DNA of 64,000 nt from Methylococcaceae bacterium. GTDB lineage: Bacteria > Pseudomonadota > Gammaproteobacteria > Methylococcales > Methylomonadaceae. The stretch covers positions 248,001-312,000 of the forward strand of contig JAUYBL010000038.1 of NCBI GenBank assembly GCA_030693065.1, in the 5' to 3' direction. Below are positions 18,310 to 27,032 of the stretch, piece by piece (position 1 is the first letter of the stretch; every line of letters begins with the position of its first letter). The translations under genes and the position numbers were made by a program. The notes beneath the pieces were generated by a model. It searched no databases, was not told the DNA's origin, and saw only the letters and a list, made by a program, of their open reading frames with translations.

Positions 18310-20457
18310 ATGAAAGTATCGAAAAATTTATTGTTAGCCATCATCGCAGCACTAATTGCGGCTTTTTTCATTTTCGATCTTCAGCAATATCTGAACTTAG
18401 ATGCCTTGAAGTTACAACAGGCCGGAATTGAATCTTATCGAAACGCGCATCCTGGCTTGGCTGTGCTTATCTATGGGTTAATTTATATAGCAGTGACCGG
18501 CTTATCTCTACCGGGTGCAACCGTGCTGACCTTAGCGGGCGGCGCAGTATTTGGGTTGTTTTGGGGCACGCTGATCGTATCTTTTGCCTCGACCATTGGC
18601 GCAACCCTGGCGTTTTTAGCCGCGCGTTTTTTGTTTCGGGATGCTGTTAAAGCGCGATTCGGCAGTCGTTTGCAAGCTATCGACGCAGGGGTTCAACGGG
18701 AGGGCTGGTTATATTTGTTTACGCTCCGACTGGTGCCGGTGTTTCCGTTTTTTGTAATCAACCTGGCAATGGGGCTGACATCAATTAATACCAAGACGTT
18801 TTATTGGGTCAGCCAAGTCGGCATGTTGGCGGGTACCTTGGTGTATGTGAATGCCGGAACGCAACTGGCGCAACTTCAATCATTAGCGGGCATTTTGTCA
18901 CCCGGACTATTAGGCTCGTTTGCCTTACTGGGCATTTTTCCGTTACTTGCCAATAAAATTGTCGACGCCATCAAAGCCAACAAAATCTATGCAACCTGGA
19001 CTAAACCCACGCACTTTGACAATAACATCATCGTGATCGGCGGCGGCTCCGGCGGACTGGTGACTGCTTACATTGCCGCTGCCGTCAAAGCCAAAGTGAC
19101 TTTGATCGAAAAGCACAAAATGGGCGGCGACTGTTTAAATACCGGCTGTGTGCCCTCAAAAGCATTGATTCGTTCGGCGAAATGGCTGTCGCAGCTAAAC
19201 CGATTCCAAGAGTTCGGCATCAAAAAAGCCAGTGCGGAATTTGATTTTGCCGATGTCATGGCACGGGTGCAAAAGGTGATTAATTCCGTCGAACCGCATG
19301 ATTCGGTTTCCCGATATACCGAGCTGGGCGTGGATGTTATCAACGGAGAAGCCAAGATAATCTCGCCATGGGAAGTTCAGGTTAAAACCGATGAGGGCGT
19401 TAAAACCTTAACGACACGGTCAATCGTGATTGCTGCCGGTGCCCGCCCGCTGTTGCCGCCGATTCCGGGCATCGATAACATCAATCCACTGACTTCGGAC
19501 AATGTCTGGAATCTCCGGGAACTGCCCAAACGTTTACTGGTACTTGGCGGCGGACCGATCGGCAGCGAACTTGCGCAAAGTTTTGCTCGTCTTGGTAGTC
19601 AAGTGACCATTGTGGAAATGCTGCCTCGTTTGTTGTTTCGTGAAGATCTCGAAGTATCTGCAGCAGTGGCGGCAAAATTCAGGCTCGAAGGTATCGATTT
19701 ACGCCTTGAGCATACAGCTAAAGAGTTCATTATCGAGAACGGCGAGAAAGTATTGCTTGCCGAACAGCAAGGCGCATCGGTCAAACTGCCGTTCGATCAA
19801 GTGCTGGTCGCACTTGGTCGCGTTGCCAATGTCAACGGTTATGGCGTGGAAGAATTAGGCATTAGCTTGTCGCCAACTAAAACTATCGATACCAATGTCT
19901 TTCAGGAAACCAATTACCCGAATATTTACGCGTGCGGCGATGTTGCCGGGCCTTACCAGTTCACCCATGTCGCGGCTCATCAAGCTTGGTATGCGGCTGT
20001 TAACAGTTTATTCGGGCAGTTTAAAAAGTTCCGTACCGATTATTCGGTAATCCCATGGGCGACTTTTACTGACCCGGAAGTGGCTCGAGTCGGTTTAAAT
20101 GAATTGGATGCAAAGGCTCAGGGCATTGCTTATGAGGTATCGACTTACGGCATCGACGAACTTGATCGCGCCATTACCGACGGCGAGGCGCATGGTTTTG
20201 TAAAAGTGTTAACACAACCGGGCAAGGACAAAATTCTAGGGGTGACTATCGTCGGTGAGCATGCCGGAGATTTACTGGCTGAATTTGTCCTGGCAATGAA
20301 ACACGGCATCGGCTTGAACAAAATTTTGGGCACCATCCATATTTATCCGACTCTAGCTGAAGCTAATAAATACGTGGCCGGTGTCTGGAAACGCAAGCAT
20401 GCGCCGCAAGGATTATTGAGCTTGGTGGGGAAATTTCATGCCTGGCGAAGAGGCTGA
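18310..20457 (+). CDS. TVP38/TMEM64 membrane domain fused to an FAD-dependent disulfide oxidoreductase
   Basis: A 715-residue fusion. Residues 1-225 are a TVP38/DedA-like membrane domain with several transmembrane helices and the family motif LSLPGATVLTLAGGAVFG near 70, followed by RFLFRDAV and LRLVPVFPFFVINLAMGLT. From about 237 a pyridine-nucleotide disulfide oxidoreductase begins: the FAD loop NNIIVIGGGSGGLVTAYIAA, the redox pair CLNTGC (Cys275 and Cys280), the NAD loop RLLVLGGGPIGSELAQSFARLG, the second FAD motif NIYACGDVAGPYQFTH, and the C-terminal HIYPTLAE with the catalytic His near 677. It resembles mercuric reductase and dihydrolipoamide dehydrogenase without a metal-binding extension. 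The membrane domain probably tethers a reductase to the inner membrane; the substrate is unknown. GAGGGAG precedes the ATG. Confidence 0.92.
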   Translation: MKVSKNLLLAIIAALIAAFFIFDLQQYLNLDALKLQQAGIESYRNAHPGLAVLIYGLIYIAVTGLSLPGATVLTLAGGAVFGLFWGTLIVSFASTIGATLAFLAARFLFRDAVKARFGSRLQAIDAGVQREGWLYLFTLRLVPVFPFFVINLAMGLTSINTKTFYWVSQVGMLAGTLVYVNAGTQLAQLQSLAGILSPGLLGSFALLGIFPLLANKIVDAIKANKIYATWTKPTHFDNNIIVIGGGSGGLVTAYIAAAVKAKVTLIEKHKMGGDCLNTGCVPSKALIRSAKWLSQLNRFQEFGIKKASAEFDFADVMARVQKVINSVEPHDSVSRYTELGVDVINGEAKIISPWEVQVKTDEGVKTLTTRSIVIAAGARPLLPPIPGIDNINPLTSDNVWNLRELPKRLLVLGGGPIGSELAQSFARLGSQVTIVEMLPRLLFREDLEVSAAVAAKFRLEGIDLRLEHTAKEFIIENGEKVLLAEQQGASVKLPFDQVLVALGRVANVNGYGVEELGISLSPTKTIDTNVFQETNYPNIYACGDVAGPYQFTHVAAHQAWYAAVNSLFGQFKKFRTDYSVIPWATFTDPEVARVGLNELDAKAQGIAYEVSTYGIDELDRAITDGEAHGFVKVLTQPGKDKILGVTIVGEHAGDLLAEFVLAMKHGIGLNKILGTIHIYPTLAEANKYVAGVWKRKHAPQGLLSLVGKFHAWRRG

Positions 20458-20481
20458 TACCAGAATGGTATCAACATAAAA

Positions 20482-20523
20482 GTCGGCATGGCGGAGCATT
20501 CGGGCTTCGCCATGCCGGCTTTT
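20482..20523. terminator. Bidirectional terminator between convergent genes
   Basis: Stem GTCGGCATGGCG (20482-20493) and CGCCATGCCGGC (20508-20519) with TTTT on the plus strand and an A/T-rich sequence on the other side. It sits between the flavoprotein gene and accA, which converge. Confidence 0.8.
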
Positions 20524-20543
20524 AAGGTGAATCAAACAGATAG

Positions 20544-21509
20544 CTATTTTGCTTCTTCGGCAAACACACCAAACGACATGATGCGTTGGTAGCGCTTTTC
20601 TAATAACTCATCGAGCGGTTGACGGGCTAAGTCACGTACATGCCGTCCCAACGCGTCTTTTAAATTTAACGCCACCGCATGGAAGTTTCTATGCGCACCG
20701 CCTAATGGCTCTCTGACTACTTCGTCGAGAAAACCTTGCTCACGAATTCGATCAGAAGTAATGCCCATCGCTTCAGCCGCCAACTGCGATTTATCAGCAC
20801 TTTTCCATAAAATAGACGCGCAACCTTCTGGGGAAATCACTGAATAGGTACTGTATTCAAGCATCAATAATCGATCACCCACACCAATGGCTAAGGCGCC
20901 GCCGGAACCGCCTTCACCGATGATGGTGCAAATAATGGGGGTTTTTAATTTGGCCATTTCAAACAAGTTTCTGGCGATAGCTTCACTTTGGCCGCGTTCT
21001 TCGGCACCGATACCGGGATAAGCCCCTGGGGTGTCGATTAAACAGATAATTGGTAGCTTGAAGCGTTCCGCCATTTTCATAACGCGTAAGGCTTTACGGT
21101 AGCCTTCCGGGCGAGGCATGCCAAAGTTGCGATAAATCTTTTCTTTGGTATCCCGACCTTTTTGATGACCAATGACCATTACCGGCTGATCATCAAGACG
21201 CGCCAAGCCACAGACAATGGCCGGGTCGTCGGCATAGGCTCTATCACCATGCAATTCATGAAAATCGGTGAATATGCTGTCAAGATAATCCAGTGTGTAA
21301 GGGCGTCCTGGATGGCGTGATAACTGCGAAATTTGCCAATCAGACAGGTTGGTAAAAATCGACTCTGTCAGCGCCAAACTTCTATCTTCTAATTGCTTGA
21401 GTGCATCAGAAATATCAATGTTGTTATCAAACTCTACGTTACGGAGTTCCTGGATTTTTGCTTCTAATTCAGCGATGGGTTGTTCGAAATCGAGAAAATT
21501 TAAGTCCAT
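20544..21509 (-). CDS. accA: Acetyl-CoA carboxylase carboxyltransferase subunit alpha
   Basis: The 321-residue alpha subunit of the carboxyltransferase that, with AccD, transfers CO2 from biotin to acetyl-CoA to make malonyl-CoA, the committed step of fatty acid synthesis. Length matches E. coli (319). Signature segments are [19 protein letters not shown] at the N-terminus, [45 protein letters not shown], the oxyanion-type [22 protein letters not shown] near 155, and [15 protein letters not shown] near 200. It stands alone here, about 90 bases downstream of the 21603 PBP stop in the same direction, so cotranscription from the PBP gene is possible but not required. Confidence 0.97.
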   Translation of the reverse strand: MDLNFLDFEQPIAELEAKIQELRNVEFDNNIDISDALKQLEDRSLALTESIFTNLSDWQISQLSRHPGRPYTLDYLDSIFTDFHELHGDRAYADDPAIVCGLARLDDQPVMVIGHQKGRDTKEKIYRNFGMPRPEGYRKALRVMKMAERFKLPIICLIDTPGAYPGIGAEERGQSEAIARNLFEMAKLKTPIICTIIGEGGSGGALAIGVGDRLLMLEYSTYSVISPEGCASILWKSADKSQLAAEAMGITSDRIREQGFLDEVVREPLGGAHRNFHAVALNLKDALGRHVRDLARQPLDELLEKRYQRIMSFGVFAEEAK

Positions 21510-21602
21510 GATGGGAATGTCTGCAGAATTTTTACGAAACGGCGATTTTATAGAATTCCGGCAATTTATTCCTGCCTATTTTGTATCGCCAAGGGTTTAT
21601 AG

Positions 21603-24600
21603 CTATTGTGGTTGATGCACTGAAACTATATTTTCGCTAGTTGTAGCCGTTCTTAAGCTGGATGCCTGGCTTGCCGTTCTATTCAGAAGTGGCGTCAACG
21701 TGGGTTGTAAAAACTTCACAATTTGCACGGGTAACGAGCTGGTAAAGTGATAATTTCCGGCATTCGACCCGGCTACATAAGCGGTAATCACACCAAAAAA
21801 ACGCTCACCCAAGAAAAATGTGAAGACGGCTGCACGGCTGATAAATTTTGATTCAATCAACCGTCCGCCCGGCCCCCAAATTTCTTTTCGATGGTCGCCG
21901 GTGCCGGTTTTCCCACCCACTGATAATGGTGAGCCGTCGGCATTGGTATAAACACCTCGCAAACGTGACGCTGTGCCGCCTTCTACGACGCCTATCATAG
22001 CGCCTCGTGCAACTCTTGCGACTTCCGGCGGTAGCACTTGTTGACCGCTTTCAACCGCTTTATCCAGCACGGTTTCGTAAGGTGTATCTGTGGCAAAGTG
22101 CAAGTTCTCAAAACGCACAATCGGAAGCTTAACGCCATCGTTACGCAAAATACCAACTAGCTCGGCCAATGCCGCCGGTCTGTCGCCAGAAGCGCCAATG
22201 GAGGTAGCGTAAGAAGCGGTCAATGCACCAAACGGATAGCCAACACGCTCCCAAGCCGAATGTATTTGTTTAAACGCCTCATCTTCCAGCAAGGTCATAA
22301 TTCGCCGCTGCTGGGCATTTTGTCGGTTACTTTTAAACAACCAGCGATACACTTCTTGGCGTTGTTCAACGCTGGCGGCAATCACTTCGTCCTTGGTCGC
22401 TTGGGGGTGTTTAGTCAGATAACCCACCAGCCACAGTTCCAGCGGATGAATTTTGATAATGTAACCTTGATCCTGGAGATTAAAATTCTCAGGCGAATAT
22501 TTGTAATACAGCTTATCTATATCTTCTGTAGCCAACACCGATGCTGGAATACGCGTCTTTAGATAGCGCGTTAGTGCGGTAACGTTATGCTCAGGATTGA
22601 CAGCCGTATACAGCATGGTTAAGCGCGACGGCTTGGCAAACACGCGCTGAGTGATTAACTCCATAATCTCCTTAGGCGCCTTACCCTGATAGCGGTCATA
22701 AAAACGCCGCATATACACAATGCCTTCTTTATCGGCAAAGCGTTGCAGGTATTCCAGGCGGCGCGGGTCATCAGGAATTTCCAACCATCGGGCAATACCT
22801 TCCGGTTTGTAGAGATGGTGATACGTTAAATCGCGCATCAAGCGAATAAACACTAAGTTGACGGAATCGCGTAAGGCTTCGCGCACCGACATGATTTTGT
22901 AATCTTCATCATGGGTGAAGTTATTAAAATGATGCACACCGCCACCGGTGAAAAAATTTTCTCCAGGACTGGCTGAGTAACGTCTATCTAGGGCCTGATT
23001 GAGTAAATCTTCAAGTTTAATACGGGGGGTAGCGCGTAATTGTTCGATAACCCAGGCTGACAAGTAATCTCTAGGATGTACTTCAACCCGGTTTAATACC
23101 TGTGCGGAACGGCCATGATATTGTTGGTACAAATCAGCGACCAGCTCCAAATAATGCACCATGGTACGTAATTTGGCAGTTGAACCAAGATCCAGGCGAA
23201 TGCCTTCGTTAATGTCCAGAGGCTGGTCGTAATTATCCGTTTGCACGCGTAACAAATTGCCTTTGGTACCGCGTTCAAACAACATCAAGCTATACACAAT
23301 CGGCGACAGATCGTTGGTTTGATTGAGCATTCTGACGCCCAATAGCCCGGCTGCCGTGGCATTGCTCTGCGCGCTTAAGCTTCGCAATGCCGCGGTTACC
23401 GCTTGTTGGGCGTCATAATCGATGGTGGTTTTTACGGTTAAATCCAGCCTGTCTAAATCATAAATTGAAGGCACGCCCAACGTAGTGGCGAGGCGGCTAC
23501 GCAACACATTTTGAGTTTTTTGCCGTACTTGAAATTTACTTGCTGGCTCCGCTTTAAGTAATTGCCGAGTGTCGACTTTTAAAGCGGCATCTCTTAATGC
23601 TTCAGGTATTACGCCTTGTGCGGCTAATATCCGTAAATGGCTGTCAGTGAGTTTTTGCAAGGCTTCGCTGCCGCGCCCGAGTAAATAGGATGGTCTTCGT
23701 TGCGATAATAAAATGCTCAGCACTTGCCGATAAGCTTGCGCCTGTTTGGGCGAAATGCGTTTGCTTGAATTAATGTCCGGCGGGCTAAGCAGCTTATTAA
23801 TTTCGTTGAAATCGGCGCCGAACCAAGCCACCAAGCCATCACCTAATCCGTGAATTTCACCTTTACTGGCGGTTGCCGCTAAGGGCATTGAATTTAAGTA
23901 GGCAAGCGCTATTTGCTGACGCATGGTCAGTGTATTGGCACCCAACAAATAAGCCCTAATTGAAGCGGTGGCCATCTGCCGAAATTTTTCTGAAATAGAT
24001 TTGGTATAGCCATCCGGTGAATGCCGGTACTTTTCCAGCTGCGTTGCCAGCGTGCTGCCACCTGGCACATTAATGTCAGCACCTAGCTTTTTAGCCATCA
24101 TTTGCACGGTTGCAAAGCCAAATCTATCCCACTCTACCGCGGGATTGACTTGCTTGTTTTTCGAGTCCAGCAATTCCCGATTTTCAATAAACAACAAGGT
24201 ATTCAATACCAGTGGCGGTATTGCCTGAAAACTGGCGTAACCATGTGCAGGATAAGAAGCGTTGAAAATTACTTGATCGGACCGGTCAACAATTTTTAAC
24301 CCGGCCTGGTTTTTCTCGTGGTAAATGGAAAATAGTCCGTAGTCATCGACTAATCTGGCCATCATTGGCGAGATACTGGCTTGAGCGGAAATTTTAAAAC
24401 CCGATTTTTGTAAGCGTTCAATCTCGTCCGCTAACAGCGTATAGCCGAGGCGCTGATCATAAGGCCCATGTTCAGGGTAACGAATTGAGCTGCTAGGACC
24501 AGTCTGTAACTTATAGGAAAGTTGTTTGCTAATGTCAGTTAAAAAACGCGCCTGGTATTTTGAGGTTTCTACTTCATCAATTACTAATTTGTATATAACC

Positions 24601-24674
24601 AAGCCGATAAGCAGCCAGCCCAACAAAATGTAGAGCAATAGCAATCGAGAAAGAAGTTGATTACTTTTTGGCAT
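21603..24674 (-). CDS. Divergent class A penicillin-binding protein (glycosyltransferase 51 plus transpeptidase)
   Basis: A 1023-residue peptidoglycan synthase candidate with one N-terminal transmembrane helix (LLLLYILLGWLLIGLVIYKL). The glycosyltransferase-like region spans about residues 150-270: the GT51 motif 2 is recognisable as PGGSTLATQLEKYRHS, but the usual EDxxFxxHxG motif is replaced by FIENRELLDSKNKQVNPA. The transpeptidase domain has all three motifs: STAK in DLGSTAKLRTMV near 495, SVN in LRDSVNLVFIR near 590, and KTG in GGKTGTGDH near 925. It is longer than PBP1a/1b (about 750-850) and belongs to a separate long family annotated only as transglycosylase-domain protein. The transpeptidase is probably active; glycosyltransferase activity is less certain. 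The upstream region (24675-24956) is shared with a divergent diguanylate cyclase. Confidence 0.85.
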   Translation of the reverse strand: MPKSNQLLSRLLLLYILLGWLLIGLVIYKLVIDEVETSKYQARFLTDISKQLSYKLQTGPSSSIRYPEHGPYDQRLGYTLLADEIERLQKSGFKISAQASISPMMARLVDDYGLFSIYHEKNQAGLKIVDRSDQVIFNASYPAHGYASFQAIPPLVLNTLLFIENRELLDSKNKQVNPAVEWDRFGFATVQMMAKKLGADINVPGGSTLATQLEKYRHSPDGYTKSISEKFRQMATASIRAYLLGANTLTMRQQIALAYLNSMPLAATASKGEIHGLGDGLVAWFGADFNEINKLLSPPDINSSKRISPKQAQAYRQVLSILLSQRRPSYLLGRGSEALQKLTDSHLRILAAQGVIPEALRDAALKVDTRQLLKAEPASKFQVRQKTQNVLRSRLATTLGVPSIYDLDRLDLTVKTTIDYDAQQAVTAALRSLSAQSNATAAGLLGVRMLNQTNDLSPIVYSLMLFERGTKGNLLRVQTDNYDQPLDINEGIRLDLGSTAKLRTMVHYLELVADLYQQYHGRSAQVLNRVEVHPRDYLSAWVIEQLRATPRIKLEDLLNQALDRRYSASPGENFFTGGGVHHFNNFTHDEDYKIMSVREALRDSVNLVFIRLMRDLTYHHLYKPEGIARWLEIPDDPRRLEYLQRFADKEGIVYMRRFYDRYQGKAPKEIMELITQRVFAKPSRLTMLYTAVNPEHNVTALTRYLKTRIPASVLATEDIDKLYYKYSPENFNLQDQGYIIKIHPLELWLVGYLTKHPQATKDEVIAASVEQRQEVYRWLFKSNRQNAQQRRIMTLLEDEAFKQIHSAWERVGYPFGALTASYATSIGASGDRPAALAELVGILRNDGVKLPIVRFENLHFATDTPYETVLDKAVESGQQVLPPEVARVARGAMIGVVEGGTASRLRGVYTNADGSPLSVGGKTGTGDHRKEIWGPGGRLIESKFISRAAVFTFFLGERFFGVITAYVAGSNAGNYHFTSSLPVQIVKFLQPTLTPLLNRTASQASSLRTATTSENIVSVHQPQ

Positions 24675-24956
24675 TGCTGGGGACTACTCTAAAAATTCGA
24701 CCAATCCTCAGTAATTGTTTGGATGGGCTTAACGATAAATACTCAGACATGGTTCCCTATATAGGAGGATTTTTTATGTGTTTGCACAATGAACTTTACA
24801 AAGTTGGCTGATTTTAGCAAAGAAAACACCGACTTGGCAGAACGCATTTTTCGCCTATGGCATCATGTTATGATAACAACCACAAACTGATTCGCTCTGA
24901 TCAACCTGGATCTCATATCGCGGCTCATACACGACAACACACATTTCACGATAGTC

Positions 24957-26594
24957 ATGTCAGACAACTCTAACCAAAATCGACTAAAGCAGCAGCTTGA
25001 TACTAAAGAAATGATTTTTACCCAGACAGTGCCGAGCGCAATTGCCGCAATCAGCAAAGCTTGGCAACATTGTAAATCTCAACTTGATGCACCGGCTATC
25101 ACGACACTGCTTGATGAATTACAGCAGCTTGCACATGCAAGCGCAGCCGCTGGTTTTCTGGATATTGCCGAAATTGCCGAAGCCTCAACAGAGACGCTGT
25201 CAAAAACCAACACCGAGCTACCGCTATTACAAATCCATTCCGAACAAACCCTGGATGTGTTGTTTTTAGCTCTGGAAACAGCGGCTCACAACATCATCAA
25301 CAAACAAAACACCAATATTCCACCTTATAGACGCACCGGGGACGAACCGCTAGTTGTTGTGATGGGTGATACCGACGCTATTTTTGACGGCATCAGCAAA
25401 CAGCTGAACAATGAAGGAATACGCACTCGACAAGTCAGCAGCATTGAACAGTTTCTAACCATAAACTCAGCGCTTAAGCCAGCGGTTATATTAATACAGC
25501 TTTCTTCAACCACGCTTGGCTTAGGCTTGAGCCAAATTGAGCTGCTCAAACACCAGGTACTTGAATTACCTTCGATTGTAGTAATTGCCGAACAAGACGA
25601 CATATTCAGCCGTTTAAATGCCGCACGCGCCGGTGCAGCAGCTTATTTCGCTCACCCATTACCGATAAACCAAATGGTGGAGTTTATCCGTTCCCAGCAA
25701 CATGCGGCCCAACGCTCAGCCTATCGTGTGCTGATTATTAATGACGATGCGACCTCGGCCAAACAATCGCTGTCGATCATGCAAAAAAACGGCATTAAAA
25801 CCCGCCTGCTAACCAACCCCGCCAACGTGCTGGCAACATTGATTGAATTTCAACCGGAATTGATTTTGATTGATCTGCATATGCGCGAAACCAATGGCTT
25901 GGAATTAGCCGCCAATATTCGACATCACTACGCTTACAGCAGTACCGCAATCGTATTTTGGGCGGATGATAATGTTATTGATGATCATCGAAATGCTTTA
26001 AATGCTGCAGACGAGGAGTTTTTTATCAAGTCCATGTCGCTCAAGCAGTTTATCGCCGCGATTGAGGTCAAAGTTAAACGCTCCAGAATTATTCAGGAAA
26101 TGATGGTACGTGACGGTCTGACAGGCTTGCTTAATCGAAGCACGCTGGATGAACATTTACAATTAGAAATCAGCAAAAGTAAGCATCACCCCAACCCTTT
26201 TTCCTACGTGATGCTGAATCTAGATCACTTCAGTACTGTCAATGCGGAATTTGGTTATCAAGTCGGCGATGAAGTTTTGAAAGCGTTGGGGGCATTATTC
26301 AATCGGCGGCTGCGTGCGGTAGATACGGCGGCACGGTTTGGTGGAGAAGAAGTCGTGTTAATCCTGCCTAACACCAGCGCCAACCAGGCCAAACTATTGG
26401 TTGCCGAATTATTGCGAAAATTCAGCACCCTTAAGTTCAGCGTAAATAATCGACAATTTTCTGTCACTTTTAGCGCAGGTATTGCTGAATTCCCTAGATT
26501 TCAAGATATGCCCGCACTGATTGATGCTGCCAACCAAGCGCTCTATCAAGCTAAAACTGAAGGTAGAAACCGTGTTCGTCTGGCTAACTGTTAA
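24957..26594 (+). CDS. Diguanylate cyclase with Hpt-like, pseudo-receiver and receiver domains
   Basis: A 545-residue signalling protein without transmembrane segments, so cytosolic. Residues 1-115 are helical and Hpt-like. Residues about 128-245 form a receiver-like domain in which the phosphoacceptor position reads VILIQLSS, so Asp is missing. Residues about 255-370 are a second receiver with the acidic pair IINDDAT and the acceptor in LILIDLHM near 302. The GGDEF domain starts at RDGLTGLLNR near 384; its active site is RFGGEEVVLIL near 461 and an inhibitory RxxD site (RAVD) lies five residues before it. It should make cyclic di-GMP from two GTP under phosphorelay control. The cognate kinase is not adjacent. 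Confidence 0.92.
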   Translation: MSDNSNQNRLKQQLDTKEMIFTQTVPSAIAAISKAWQHCKSQLDAPAITTLLDELQQLAHASAAAGFLDIAEIAEASTETLSKTNTELPLLQIHSEQTLDVLFLALETAAHNIINKQNTNIPPYRRTGDEPLVVVMGDTDAIFDGISKQLNNEGIRTRQVSSIEQFLTINSALKPAVILIQLSSTTLGLGLSQIELLKHQVLELPSIVVIAEQDDIFSRLNAARAGAAAYFAHPLPINQMVEFIRSQQHAAQRSAYRVLIINDDATSAKQSLSIMQKNGIKTRLLTNPANVLATLIEFQPELILIDLHMRETNGLELAANIRHHYAYSSTAIVFWADDNVIDDHRNALNAADEEFFIKSMSLKQFIAAIEVKVKRSRIIQEMMVRDGLTGLLNRSTLDEHLQLEISKSKHHPNPFSYVMLNLDHFSTVNAEFGYQVGDEVLKALGALFNRRLRAVDTAARFGGEEVVLILPNTSANQAKLLVAELLRKFSTLKFSVNNRQFSVTFSAGIAEFPRFQDMPALIDAANQALYQAKTEGRNRVRLANC

Positions 26595-26642
26595 TTCCGA
26601 TCCATGTGCTGAAAGCATAAAATTATCAACCACCCCAGTTCT

Positions 26643-26987
26643 TTAATTACTGATGTTACGCAAACTAAAAGAAATGACTTTTATCGATGCTCAAGGATTG
26701 CTGGTGTCGCTATCGCGACAGTTTATTTTAATGTCGGTTCTCGCACCGACAGGCGAGCTACTTTCTTTTGCTTCGCCAAAAGAAAGTATCCAAAGAAAAG
26801 GCGACCCGGATTCCGCCTATATCCTGCGCTTCTCGCTTTTGGCGAGGGTTTTCGAAGGGCCATCCCTGGCCCTGCGAAAACGAGCGGCATCCATGCCACT
26901 CCCCTTGCGGGCCTATTTCACCAAAAGCTGCGATGCTCGGGGCGGAATAACGGGAGACAAACCGCTCTGCGTAACATCAGTTAATTA
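26643..26987. mobile_element. MITE-like element with 13-bp inverted ends and 7-bp flanking repeats
   Basis: CTGATGTTACGCA (26650-26662) is the exact reverse complement of TGCGTAACATCAG (26968-26980). Both ends are flanked by TTAATTA in direct orientation (26643-26649 and 26981-26987), as expected for a target duplication. Inside are three further hairpins: TGTCGC/GCGACA near 26705-26720, GTCGGT/ACCGAC near 26733-26750, and a perfect 12-bp pair TACTTTCTTTTG (26759-26770) / CAAAAGAAAGTA (26777-26788). It encodes no transposase. A plus-strand frame of 111 codons runs through it but has no protein features. Confidence 0.7.
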
Positions 26988-27032
26988 GTTGATAATCCCT
27001 AAAGCGCTTCTAGTCATCTCATCCAAATAGCC

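Noticed and set aside
26653-26988. 111-codon plus-strand frame in the MITE-like element
   Set aside because: It lies entirely within a repeat bounded by inverted ends, has no ribosome site and no recognisable protein features.
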